In this document: piece after piece, positions 7,845 through 15,097 of the stretch | Layout of the letters: each line of letters opens with the position of its first letter | Position numbering within the stretch: position 1 is the first letter of the stretch | Assembly: GCA_020342115.1 (NCBI GenBank) | Contig: CP070841.1 | Coordinates: 141,987-175,646, forward strand | DNA from: Spirochaetota bacterium | GTDB taxonomy: Bacteria > Spirochaetota > B62-G9 > DRHN01 | Length of the DNA: 33,660 nucleotides | Direction of reading: 5' to 3' | Program-made: the position numbers and the translations under genes | Notes under the pieces: generated by a model | Told to the model about the DNA's origin: nothing | Database searches by the model: none | The model's input: the letters and a program-made list of their open reading frames with translations, nothing else

Positions 7845-8783
7845 CTATCTATATGTCTGAGCGCCGGAAGTGCTTTTACCAGTTATTTTGATTCCACCGC
7901 TTCCGAATACCAGCCTGCCCCTGGCCTTTGATTGGCCCACATTCAGCATACCGGATTTTGAACTCAGATCAAAGGAAAATTCATCAATATCGTTGACAAA
8001 ATCGAAGCTAATCCTGCCTGAAGAGGTGGTGAATGAAGAATCTCCTTTAAGATGCACATCATCTCCTTCAAGCGCACCTGATGTTGCTTCTAAAGTGAGG
8101 GTACCTGTCTGATCATGGATTATGATTTTTCCTGAAGTCGACTGGGCATCGATATTTCCCATGATTCCTTCATACATCTGTCCACCTGAGGTAGAATTTG
8201 CAGAGATATTACCTGTACCCTCTCTGAGCGATATTCTTCCGGAAGTGCTTTTTATACCCATTGCACCTTTACAGTTATTGATTACAATAGCTCCTGAGGT
8301 GCTTTTTGTAATAACGTTAGTAGCGCTTAGATCTTCTGCCTGAATTTTCCCGGAAGTGGATTCGAGCCTAATTTCATCTGTTTGGATCTGCTCTGCTTCT
8401 ATTTTACCGGAAGATGTTTTCAGGTCTACTCTGGTATCCATGGGTACACGAATCTGGATAATAGCTTCATCCGTGAACCTGGGAATAGCGATTTTTTTAT
8501 GCAGGACCTGGACTTCAAGAACACTTCCATTTTTCGAATGCACTACCTCTACAAATTTATCTTTAAAGAGTGTTTGAGGTATGGCGATCTTGCCTTCAAC
8601 AATACTTCCTGAGTAGCCTGTAATATCTACCTTGAAGAATAAACCATCTACCTTCAGTTCTTTGATACCACTATACTCGAATGTTTCTTCCATGGGTGCT
8701 CCTTTCACTTCTTTTATGGTTAAACAAGAGACAGCCAAAAGCGTGCATAATGTGACTGCCATGAATTTAATGGTACTTTTCAT
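7845..8783 (-). CDS. DUF4097-type repeat protein, likely lipoprotein
   Basis: This 312-residue exported protein has a hydrophobic leader ending in LLAVSC (Cys20), a possible lipobox, although Ala at -3 is not the commonest choice. From about residue 105 onward a turn motif S(T/S)SG recurs roughly every 18-25 residues, about nine times, for example TSSGKIEA, STSGKIQA, STSGAIVI and STSGRISL. This is the pattern of DUF4097 (putative adhesin) proteins, which are expected to form a beta-solenoid or beta-prism (family knowledge). The function is unknown. The start has AGGAGG upstream (about 8793-8798). It is in line with the amidohydrolases. Repeat element C lies just upstream and may contain or interrupt its promoter. 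Confidence 0.75.
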   Translation of the reverse strand: MKSTIKFMAVTLCTLLAVSCLTIKEVKGAPMEETFEYSGIKELKVDGLFFKVDITGYSGSIVEGKIAIPQTLFKDKFVEVVHSKNGSVLEVQVLHKKIAIPRFTDEAIIQIRVPMDTRVDLKTSSGKIEAEQIQTDEIRLESTSGKIQAEDLSATNVITKSTSGAIVINNCKGAMGIKSTSGRISLREGTGNISANSTSGGQMYEGIMGNIDAQSTSGKIIIHDQTGTLTLEATSGALEGDDVHLKGDSSFTTSSGRISFDFVNDIDEFSFDLSSKSGMLNVGQSKARGRLVFGSGGIKITGKSTSGAQTYR

Positions 8784-8809
8784 TTTATTGCCTCCTGGAG
8801 TTTTGGGAG

Positions 8810-8877
8810 TTATGGGGACATGTTATTTAATTATTAATACAAAAATGTAATGATAATTAAGTAAGATGCCCCCTTAA
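8810..8877. repeat. intergenic inverted-repeat element C
   Basis: The left arm (8810-8834) differs from the consensus at one base. The right arm (8853-8877) matches 22 of 25 positions when reverse-complemented; the spacer is 18 bases. It fills the 94-base gap between the DUF4097 gene and the membrane-protein gene, ending directly at the stop codon of the latter (8878-8880). A strong hairpin is expected in RNA. Confidence 0.75.
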
Positions 8878-9876
8878 TTATCCAAATAACTGGCTCAGTG
8901 CCGAATCAATCAGCAACCCGACAACCCATGAAACAACTGGAATAAACAGGTAGAGGATTACCCGGAAAAAGGTCGAAGTGCGAAATGGCCACTCTGGAAC
9001 CCGATCAATGAAACGATAATATGTAGTGAGGTCCGCTATCTGACCCTGTGCTGAACCAGTCGATGAATCCTTAAGATGTATCCGGGCTTCACGAAGCTTT
9101 TCAAGGGTCCAGGTTAATTCTTTCTTTTTTACCTCAAGAATTCGTTTATGAACTCCATAAGCTGGAAGGAAAAGACCGAGGAACGCGAGAGACAAAATGA
9201 GACTCGCCAAGCCTGCGACAGTCACTCCCATCTTCTGTTCTATAAGAGTGAAGCTGAAAATAGCAGCGACTCCTGTAATAATCAAAGCGTTTATGAGACC
9301 CTGACGTACGAATGGTTCAAGTGGCTTCAAATCGAGCAAATCAATCGATCGGATTAAGGTTGCAGTGCGGGAAACCTGTATAGATCTTTTCACAACAGCA
9401 TACCCTAGCCAACCTATCCACCAGCCAATCACTGGTCCAAGAATTCTGTGCCACACAATCTCTGGAGTCCATCCGTTTGGGTCCCATGGTGACTGATCAT
9501 ACAAAGATAAATAAGGAGTCAGCACGGAAAAGAGGAAACCCAGGATGCCGAACACCACCAGCCATTTTTTTGCTAACCGGTAATCCGTCATGCTCCCACT
9601 CTCATCGCTTGAGGTAAGCAATGGTGTAAGTTCATGGATGATCGAACGTGCACTTCGCAATATATAGAGATACGCTGCAGGGAGGTATCCGGCAAGAAGG
9701 CAGTGTATTATAGCAATTCTAAAATTCCGAATTTCAATGTATGCTGATTGTCTGAATATTACAGTAAACCGCCCGAGCAACTGCTCACCAATAAAAAACC
9801 CGATAAGAAGCAAGACGCTTATACTAATACCTATCAGCGCGGGAGTAACTCCTGGTTTTACTTTCAATTGAGACAT
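8878..9876 (-). CDS. Polytopic membrane protein of unknown function
   Basis: I do not recognise this 332-residue protein. It has about seven hydrophobic segments, near residues 13-30, 53-73, 104-123, 144-162, 194-212, 219-240 and 304-326. Between segments six and seven is a charged helical stretch (244-270, rich in Lys, Glu and Arg) that could form a coiled coil. A Trp-rich stretch (about residues 131-157, with WTPEIVWHRILGPVIGWWIG) is striking. No catalytic motif is seen. AGGA precedes the ATG. The next upstream gene encodes a CPBP protease, 108 bases away, and no promoter or other feature is evident in that gap. Confidence 0.65.
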   Translation of the reverse strand: MSQLKVKPGVTPALIGISISVLLLIGFFIGEQLLGRFTVIFRQSAYIEIRNFRIAIIHCLLAGYLPAAYLYILRSARSIIHELTPLLTSSDESGSMTDYRLAKKWLVVFGILGFLFSVLTPYLSLYDQSPWDPNGWTPEIVWHRILGPVIGWWIGWLGYAVVKRSIQVSRTATLIRSIDLLDLKPLEPFVRQGLINALIITGVAAIFSFTLIEQKMGVTVAGLASLILSLAFLGLFLPAYGVHKRILEVKKKELTWTLEKLREARIHLKDSSTGSAQGQIADLTTYYRFIDRVPEWPFRTSTFFRVILYLFIPVVSWVVGLLIDSALSQLFG

Positions 9877-9984
9877 CTGTTTTCCTGTTTGCAGAACAGC
9901 TGATTATCATACCTATGAATAAATGTTAAATACACTCATATAAAGTTTAAATTTTTATGATCTCTGCCTGTATCATATTGAATT

Positions 9985-10788
9985 TTACCCAGCGCCAAAC
10001 ACAGCTGGTATCAATTGCACAAATGCAAACAGAAAGTTCCCTACCCAATGGAAGATCATTGCCAGCAGCAGGCTTCCCATCGGTCCGGCAACAAATGCAA
10101 AGCAAATGCTGCCAGCCAATATGCCGGGGTATACCCAACGCTGGTAAATGTGTTTTAGACAGAAACCAATCCCATTAGCTACCCAATCCCACTTACCGAA
10201 CACACCTCGCATTTTCGGGAGAAGCAGACCGCGATAATAAAGCTCCTCACCTATGATGTTGAAGACGAGGCCGATGACAAAGAAAACAGCAAGAAAGAGA
10301 TAGTTTCCTGTAAGAATGATATCTGGAAATACATCCGATACACTTTTAATTTCCGCTATAGGGTTGGACATGGGCGGCCACCATGCTGGCGGGATGAAAC
10401 CCGGCACAGTCGCCAATACCTTATTGAGCCGGCCGATTACCATTGTAAGTGCAAATGCGACGATAAAAACGACAATTGCCAATATCCATTTCTTCCAGCC
10501 TGCTGGCCAGCGAAGCCGCACCCGCTCACGTAATCCGCTGTAGGTAAGTTTAAAACCTTCACGACGCAGAAGAATAAGAGCGACGACCAGTTCAGCGCCC
10601 CCTCCAAGGGTAATCACCGCTAAAAAGATCGATGTAGGTAGAAACTCTCCAGGTGTTGGTGAATAAAACAACGGCACGATAAGATGAATCAGGAGCATAT
10701 ACCATGCCGCTGGCCAGACAAACATCAAAATAATCATAGCCAGGGAATATTGTTGTATTTCCGAAGATCCAGTATCGTTTTGAGCCAT
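9985..10788 (-). CDS. CPBP-family intramembrane glutamic protease
   Basis: This 267-residue membrane protein has all CPBP (CAAX protease and bacteriocin-processing, ABI) motifs. These are GEELYYRGLLLPKM with the Glu pair at 181-182 and Arg186, GFCLKH with His213, and FHWVGNF with His247 and Asn251. Related enzymes cleave or modify membrane-embedded substrates, such as prenylated proteins, anti-sigma factors or bacteriocins; the substrate here is unknown. Segments before motif 1 (about 17-40, 52-75, 101-120 and 162-180) are hydrophobic. The start has GGAGGAT about ten bases upstream. It sits in the same orientation as the unknown polytopic protein behind it and the 48-residue protein ahead of it. 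Confidence 0.85.
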   Translation of the reverse strand: MAQNDTGSSEIQQYSLAMIILMFVWPAAWYMLLIHLIVPLFYSPTPGEFLPTSIFLAVITLGGGAELVVALILLRREGFKLTYSGLRERVRLRWPAGWKKWILAIVVFIVAFALTMVIGRLNKVLATVPGFIPPAWWPPMSNPIAEIKSVSDVFPDIILTGNYLFLAVFFVIGLVFNIIGEELYYRGLLLPKMRGVFGKWDWVANGIGFCLKHIYQRWVYPGILAGSICFAFVAGPMGSLLLAMIFHWVGNFLFAFVQLIPAVFGAG

Positions 10789-10858
10789 AATAATATCCTC
10801 CAGTGCGGTAATAATTCATTTTTCTACATCATCATTATGCTATATTACTTATACTAGA

Positions 10859-11005
10859 TCACTTTTTGGTTTTTTTCTCTTTCAATTCTTTTATGTCTTC
10901 TTTAAGCTCTTCAACTTCTTTTCTTAAGTTCGATACCAGTACTAATGCAACGATTCCCAGCACCAAACCTGCCAAACCAAATGGTAATGGCATAAATGAT
11001 CCCAT
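10859..11005 (-). CDS. 48-residue single-pass membrane/coiled-coil protein
   Basis: From ATG at 11005 to TGA at 10859-10861 an intact 48-residue frame reads MGSFMPLPFGLAGLVLGIVA and continues with LVLVSNLRKEVEELKEDIKE and a Lys-rich end. The first half is one hydrophobic helix (about residues 5-24). The second half is a charged heptad-like helix (Leu/Val at coiled-coil spacing), ending LKEKKTKK. GAGGAG at 11013-11018 sits seven bases before the ATG, which supports translation. It resembles small membrane-anchored coiled-coil proteins found beside stress or envelope genes, but I recognise no named family. It lies between the acyltransferase and the CPBP protease genes on the same strand. Confidence 0.7.
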   Translation of the reverse strand: MGSFMPLPFGLAGLVLGIVALVLVSNLRKEVEELKEDIKELKEKKTKK

Positions 11006-11054
11006 TTTTTCACTCCTCGATTATATTTGTTATATAACCACTCTCATTATATTG

Positions 11055-12203
11055 CTATTTTTGTGAACTTGCTGAAGCCCTCTTCACTTTCATTCCAAAC
11101 AGAAACCTGAGAACACCTACTCGCCTTATCCCTTCAAACAATACAATTATTGCAATAAAGGAAAGTACCACGATGATAATGAATTTCATCACGATTGGAA
11201 TTTTGAGCTGAATGACCCAAAACGCAATGAGCACAATGATGGGCTGATGAAGAACATAAAAAGGCAGGACCCCTTCATTTGCATAACGTATAAACCTGCC
11301 AGCACCGGTAAGATATTTCATTCCGAAACCTAGAATCGCCATGATAAGACACCAGGACGAAAGCACGTAGTGAAACCAGCCCAGCTGGAATGGTGAAGGC
11401 CTGAAGGAGAATCTGAATACACGGAACAGTAAATAGAGAACGATGCCTACAATGAGAGACACCCATCGCTGCCTCATGATTGACTCCTGGATTCTCTTAT
11501 CTGCAAAAAACATGAACCCAAAAAAGAGCACACTTATGTAGTAGATGATATTCCAATCAGCGAATCCCTCTCTCATTCCAAAAAAACTCTCTGGATTAAT
11601 AAAGGCCATGGGGACTGTCAATATGAGCCCCAGTACATAGATCATACCTGGAATCCTCAGGAATGATCCAAATGATTTAGTAACTGGTCTACCTCTCTCG
11701 GAGCGCAGGAATAGAAAAAGAGGAAGCAGTATGAGAGAGAACATGAACAGGAATAACAGATACCACAAGTGATGTCCTGCAATGGCAAAGTTGCCCCCGA
11801 ATCCATATACACCTTCAAAATATTGCGGAAACCATTTTATGAATGACCCGGAGACTTGACCATTGGTTAACCGTTCTATGTAAACCTGGTGAGGGGAAAG
11901 AATGAAGATACCGAAAACTAGGGGAACCAGGAGCCGAAGAACCTTTCCCCTTAGAAATCTGCCTGCTTTCTGAAAACCAAGACTGTACCATATGCTGGCT
12001 CCGGAAATAATGAAGATTGTGGGCAGCATCCAGGCCAACATAAACTGTGCAAAGTATATCATTCCGGAAGAGCCAACCGGATCATTGATATGCCAGGGGA
12101 TCGGTAAGAAGGCCCTGCCGCTGTGAAACAGGAACACAGAAAGTATGAGCAGCACTCTCAGCCAGTCAAGATCGAGCCGTCTCTCAGGTTTTGATTTTTC
12201 CAT
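11055..12203 (-). CDS. Acyltransferase-3 family membrane protein, paralog 1
   Basis: This 382-residue inner-membrane protein has about ten hydrophobic segments. The N-terminal motif LDLDWLRVLLILSVFLFHSG carries the conserved His27 typical of acyltransferase family 3, the group that includes OpgC/MdoC-like and NodX-like enzymes. Such proteins move acyl groups such as acetyl or succinyl across the membrane onto sugars of the cell surface. The acceptor here is unknown. The C-terminal half has the family-typical NEGVLPFYVLHQPIIVLIAF. TAAGGAGG (complement of about 12211-12218) is an essentially perfect SD seven to eight bases from the ATG. It is followed upstream by a paralog after a 45-base gap. 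The two genes are likely co-transcribed. Confidence 0.85.
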   Translation of the reverse strand: MEKSKPERRLDLDWLRVLLILSVFLFHSGRAFLPIPWHINDPVGSSGMIYFAQFMLAWMLPTIFIISGASIWYSLGFQKAGRFLRGKVLRLLVPLVFGIFILSPHQVYIERLTNGQVSGSFIKWFPQYFEGVYGFGGNFAIAGHHLWYLLFLFMFSLILLPLFLFLRSERGRPVTKSFGSFLRIPGMIYVLGLILTVPMAFINPESFFGMREGFADWNIIYYISVLFFGFMFFADKRIQESIMRQRWVSLIVGIVLYLLFRVFRFSFRPSPFQLGWFHYVLSSWCLIMAILGFGMKYLTGAGRFIRYANEGVLPFYVLHQPIIVLIAFWVIQLKIPIVMKFIIIVVLSFIAIIVLFEGIRRVGVLRFLFGMKVKRASASSQK

Positions 12204-12248
12204 TTGTGATTCCTCCTTATATGATTCTCATTGTACCAAGTTAAGAGA

Positions 12249-13442
12249 CTATTCTTTAACCGGTTTCTTCTTTAGCCTCATGCCGAAAAGAAACCGTACC
12301 CAATTGAAATGTCTGACCACTCCTTCATAAAGTCCACCGATCAACACAAAGGAAATCACAGCGATAATCAGGAATTTAGGCAGTATACCCATGTCCCATC
12401 GTATAACGAACCAGCCGACACAGAGTATGACTGTCTGATGAAATATGTAGAAGGGGAGCACAGCCTCATTGCTGTAGGTGAGTACCTTTTTTGGTGATCT
12501 CATATACATTGCTCCCAGGCTTAGTAAGAAGATGACACTGCTCCAGCTCATAATGCTATAGACAATTTGGAAGAGCACATACTTCAGTGAGAAGGGCTCA
12601 TAGTCTGGGAATTTGTACCCTAATACAAGAATGAAGAAGAATATACCACCTGCACCGGCGATCCATAGCGCCAGGCATACCCATCTGTGTTTTTTAAAGC
12701 CTTCTGTAAATTTTGGATTGGCAGCCATGATGTAGCCTATCATAAAAAAGGTCATGTAGTAGAGAAAATCCGCCCACGTCCGTTCACCCCTGAAGAGAAA
12801 TCTGAGACCTATCAGAAAGACTGCCATGGGGATTACAAATATGAATACGCCTCCAGGTCGTTCACACACTCCGGCAAGCTTACCGATCAGACGCTGCCCC
12901 TTTTCCGATTTAAGATAGAGAAGAAGCGGGAGTGTTATGAGAGAGATAAGAAAGAGCCACTGGAGAAACCACAAATGACCGGGGAAGCCAAAGGGTACCA
13001 GAAAGCTGGGATATTGAAGAGCATGAGGGGCAAAGCCTATAATATCTCGAGGCAGTCCGGCAAAGTATTGTGGGAGGAACTGCCAGAAGGTGTCTGATAA
13101 ACCTCGATTGGTAACAAGCTCGAACCAGAGCTGAGGGGCAAGAAGGACGATCATACCCACTCCATAGAGAGGTATCAATAGGCGCTTGACCCTCTCGACG
13201 AGATACTGTCCACCGTTTCTCGACCTCAATGAAAACCAGGAAGCGGCACCACTGAGCAGGAAGAGGAGTTCCATAACCCAAACCCAGATAAAAAAGAATC
13301 TCACTCCAAGCACTGTGAATGACTGCTCGGCATTTTTCAAATGCCAGCTCCCTATATCAAAGAACCTGGAGCTGTGCATAATGAATATTCCCAGTATTGC
13401 CACAACTCTCAGCCAATCTATATCATATCTACGTTCTGTCAT
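12249..13442 (-). CDS. Acyltransferase-3 family membrane protein, paralog 2
   Basis: This 397-residue protein is a paralog of the next gene. It shares the N-terminal signature (YDIDWLRVVAILGIFIMHSS, His23), the LSGAASWFSL segment, the PQYFAG segment, the Trp-rich HLWFLQWLF segment and the C-terminal NEAVLPFYIFHQTVIL with RFLFGMRLKKK. About ten membrane segments are visible. The role is presumably transfer of an acyl group to a surface or periplasmic glycan; the acceptor is unknown. AAGGAGGT precedes the ATG by eight bases, a near-perfect SD. Repeat element D lies just upstream. Two side-by-side acyltransferase-3 genes suggest duplication and then divergence of acceptor specificity, which is inference. 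Confidence 0.85.
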   Translation of the reverse strand: MTERRYDIDWLRVVAILGIFIMHSSRFFDIGSWHLKNAEQSFTVLGVRFFFIWVWVMELLFLLSGAASWFSLRSRNGGQYLVERVKRLLIPLYGVGMIVLLAPQLWFELVTNRGLSDTFWQFLPQYFAGLPRDIIGFAPHALQYPSFLVPFGFPGHLWFLQWLFLISLITLPLLLYLKSEKGQRLIGKLAGVCERPGGVFIFVIPMAVFLIGLRFLFRGERTWADFLYYMTFFMIGYIMAANPKFTEGFKKHRWVCLALWIAGAGGIFFFILVLGYKFPDYEPFSLKYVLFQIVYSIMSWSSVIFLLSLGAMYMRSPKKVLTYSNEAVLPFYIFHQTVILCVGWFVIRWDMGILPKFLIIAVISFVLIGGLYEGVVRHFNWVRFLFGMRLKKKPVKE

Positions 13443-13482
13443 GATTTTACCTCCTTTTTAGCATTTTCTGTTTTCTCGAGAG

Positions 13483-13553
13483 TTCCGGGAAGAGTTTACT
13501 TAATAATTAATCCAAATATATCATTATGAAAAAGTATACTGTAACCTTAATTA
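13483..13553. repeat. intergenic inverted-repeat element D
   Basis: The left arm near 13483-13507 matches about 18 of 25 consensus positions. The right arm (about 13531-13553, containing AGTATACTGTAACCTTAATT) differs from element F's right arm at one base over that stretch and is only loosely complementary to its own left arm. It may be a mosaic of two element variants. It lies in the 207-base gap between the acyltransferase pair and the Gly-rich pair. The rest of that gap (13554-13650) is AT-rich with nothing recognisable. Confidence 0.5.
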
Positions 13554-13650
13554 TTGATGGATCTCCTGGAATTAACTGATAGAAATAAACCGATGAGAAT
13601 ATTTTAAAGAGATACTAAAAAAATACTTTTTTTCAATTAGCTTAGTTTTA

Positions 13651-14208
13651 CTAAAACGATCCGAATTTAAGTACGATTTCTCCAGCAAGTCCGCTTAACG
13701 AGGCATCGCTTACCCCCGAAAGACCTGTTGCTCCAATAACAAATCGATAGCTCACTCCTGCACAGAGACGAAAGAAACTAGTAATATTGAATTCTGCATC
13801 TATCCCTGGTTCAAGGACAAAGAAAGCAGCCCCCGGATCTTCTTTATCAAAAGTAGCATTGCCAGCACCAATTAGTGTGCCTGCTTTGAAGTGTATAATT
13901 TCATCCGAGAAGCCAATATATTCTGCCACAAGGCCGCCATACCCAAAAACGAGTTTGTTTCCTGATACGAAGATATCGGTAGTCAACCCGTAACCTCCAC
14001 CTCCTATAAGGAAGGTGTGGTTAATTATCCAGCCACCATACCCTCCGACCAGAATACCAAAGGTGTTATTGAGATAGGTCAGTTTTACAACAGGGCCTCC
14101 GCCTCCTCCATGCGTCACTTCTTCCCCGATGAGAGTTTTTTGCTGTGCATTCACAGCAGCAGGGACTACTACGAGTAATACCAGGAATAATAGAATAAAC
14201 TTTTTCAT
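13651..14208 (-). CDS. Gly-rich exported protein, paralog 1
   Basis: This 185-residue protein starts with a clear Sec signal peptide (about residues 1-21, ending AAVNA before QQK). The mature part is rich in Gly and aromatic residues. It alternates hydrophobic and polar positions, as in beta-strand proteins, for example VGGYGGWIINHTFLIGGGGYG, followed by IGFSDEIIHFKAGTLIGAG and a C-terminus ending LKFGSF, that is, ending in an aromatic residue. A small outer-membrane beta-barrel or surface protein is a reasonable guess. I do not recognise a named family. The motif EEVTHGGGGGPVVKLTYLN near the mature N-terminus is shared with its neighbour. AGGAGG lies six to seven bases before the ATG. Confidence 0.7.
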   Translation of the reverse strand: MKKFILLFLVLLVVVPAAVNAQQKTLIGEEVTHGGGGGPVVKLTYLNNTFGILVGGYGGWIINHTFLIGGGGYGLTTDIFVSGNKLVFGYGGLVAEYIGFSDEIIHFKAGTLIGAGNATFDKEDPGAAFFVLEPGIDAEFNITSFFRLCAGVSYRFVIGATGLSGVSDASLSGLAGEIVLKFGSF

Positions 14209-14235
14209 AGTAACCTCCTATTTGTATTTATTAGA

Positions 14236-14796
14236 CTAGAACCATCCAAATTTAGCCACGAGTTCTCCGGCCAGGCCGCTTAAAGAGGCATCGCTTACCC
14301 CAGTAATGCCGTTCGCGCCGATAACGAACCTGTAGCTCAAACCTGCACAGACGCGAAAAAAGCTGACTATGTTGATCTCCACGTCAGCTCCGGGTTCAAG
14401 CACAAAAAATCCTCTATTATCAACGTTTGCTGGACCAAGGTACGCATCTCCCCAGCCGATTAGTGTACCGGCTTTGAAATGTATCAATTCATCTGAGAAG
14501 CCAATGTACTCAGCTACAAGGCCGCCGTATCCGAAATTCAGCTTTTCTCCAGAAACAAAAATGTCGGTAGTCAGCCCATAACCTCCACCGCCAAGCAAAA
14601 ACATATGGTTGATGATCCAGCCTCCATACCCGCCTGTGAGGACACAAAAGGTGTTATTTAGATAGGTAAACTTCACAGCAGGACCTCCGGCACCTCCATG
14701 TGTCACATCTTCCCCCACAAGGGTCTTTTGCTGTGCATTTACGGCAACAGGGATCATAACAATCAAAACCATGAGTAAAAAAATGTACTTTTTCAT
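14236..14796 (-). CDS. Gly-rich exported protein, paralog 2
   Basis: This 186-residue protein is a tandem duplicate of the next gene, only 27 bases away, and by eye is mostly identical in sequence. It shares the signal peptide, the DVTHGGAGGPAVKFTYLN segment, GGYGGWIINHMFLLGGGGYG, the EYIGFSDELIHFKAGTLIGWG segment and the C-terminal GVSDASLSGLAGELVAKFGWF region (differing at a few places). Differences concentrate around residues 112-125. Export is clear from the leader; function is unknown. AAGGAG precedes the ATG. The compound repeat element E lies about 20 bases upstream of the start codon, so the promoter must lie within or beyond that repeat. Confidence 0.7.
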   Translation of the reverse strand: MKKYIFLLMVLIVMIPVAVNAQQKTLVGEDVTHGGAGGPAVKFTYLNNTFCVLTGGYGGWIINHMFLLGGGGYGLTTDIFVSGEKLNFGYGGLVAEYIGFSDELIHFKAGTLIGWGDAYLGPANVDNRGFFVLEPGADVEINIVSFFRVCAGLSYRFVIGANGITGVSDASLSGLAGELVAKFGWF

Positions 14797-14815
14797 ATCT
14801 ATTCTCCTTGCAAAG

Positions 14816-14934
14816 TTATGGGGACATGTTACTTAATTATGGTTACAATTTTGCCATTAGCATAGTTATTGGGACACGTTACTTAATTATTGGTTTCATA
14901 TATGTAAACATAATTAAGTAACATGTCCCCATAA
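14816..14934. repeat. compound inverted-repeat element E (two left arms, one right arm)
   Basis: The left arm at 14816-14840 and the right arm at 14910-14934 form a perfect 25-base inverted repeat (TTATGGGGACATGTTACTTA plus ATTAT). A second left arm lies at 14866-14890, 23 of 25 identical and in the same direction, exactly 50 bases after the first. It could pair with the same right arm. Only about 19 bases separate the inner pair. This is the best-preserved copy of the family and sits upstream of the Gly-rich protein gene. Confidence 0.8.
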
Positions 14935-15020
14935 TTTTCAGTACCATTATTCTACTTGAAAGAGAATATATGTCAATAAATCTTTAAGGTTTTTTATATT
15001 TGAAACATTTTTCATCGAGA

Positions 15021-15088
15021 GTTATGGTTGTAGTACCTTAATTATTACAAATATGTAATTATTATTTAGTATACTGCAACCTTAATTT
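15021..15088. repeat. intergenic inverted-repeat element F
   Basis: The left arm (ATGGTTGTAGTACCTTAATT region, 15021-15046) and the right arm (AGTATACTGCAACCTTAATT region, 15068-15088) are imperfect reverse complements. They form a variant of the family in which GGGGACATG is replaced by GGTTGTAGTA. Its right end lies ten bases from the ABC permease stop codon, where a transcript end is expected. Together with E it accounts for most of the 300-base gap between 14797 and 15097. Confidence 0.6.
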
Positions 15089-15097
15089 GACGAATCG

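Noticed and set aside
7845-8783. DUF4097 protein as a short-repeat low-complexity artefact
   Set aside because: The S(T/S)SG turns recur at solenoid-like spacing with variable strands between them, and a leader plus SD are present, so it is a real gene.
14816-15088. Possible CRISPR array because similar 25-base units recur
   Set aside because: Units are inverted as well as direct, spacing is irregular, units occur singly between genes, and no cas gene is near. A REP/MITE-like family fits better.
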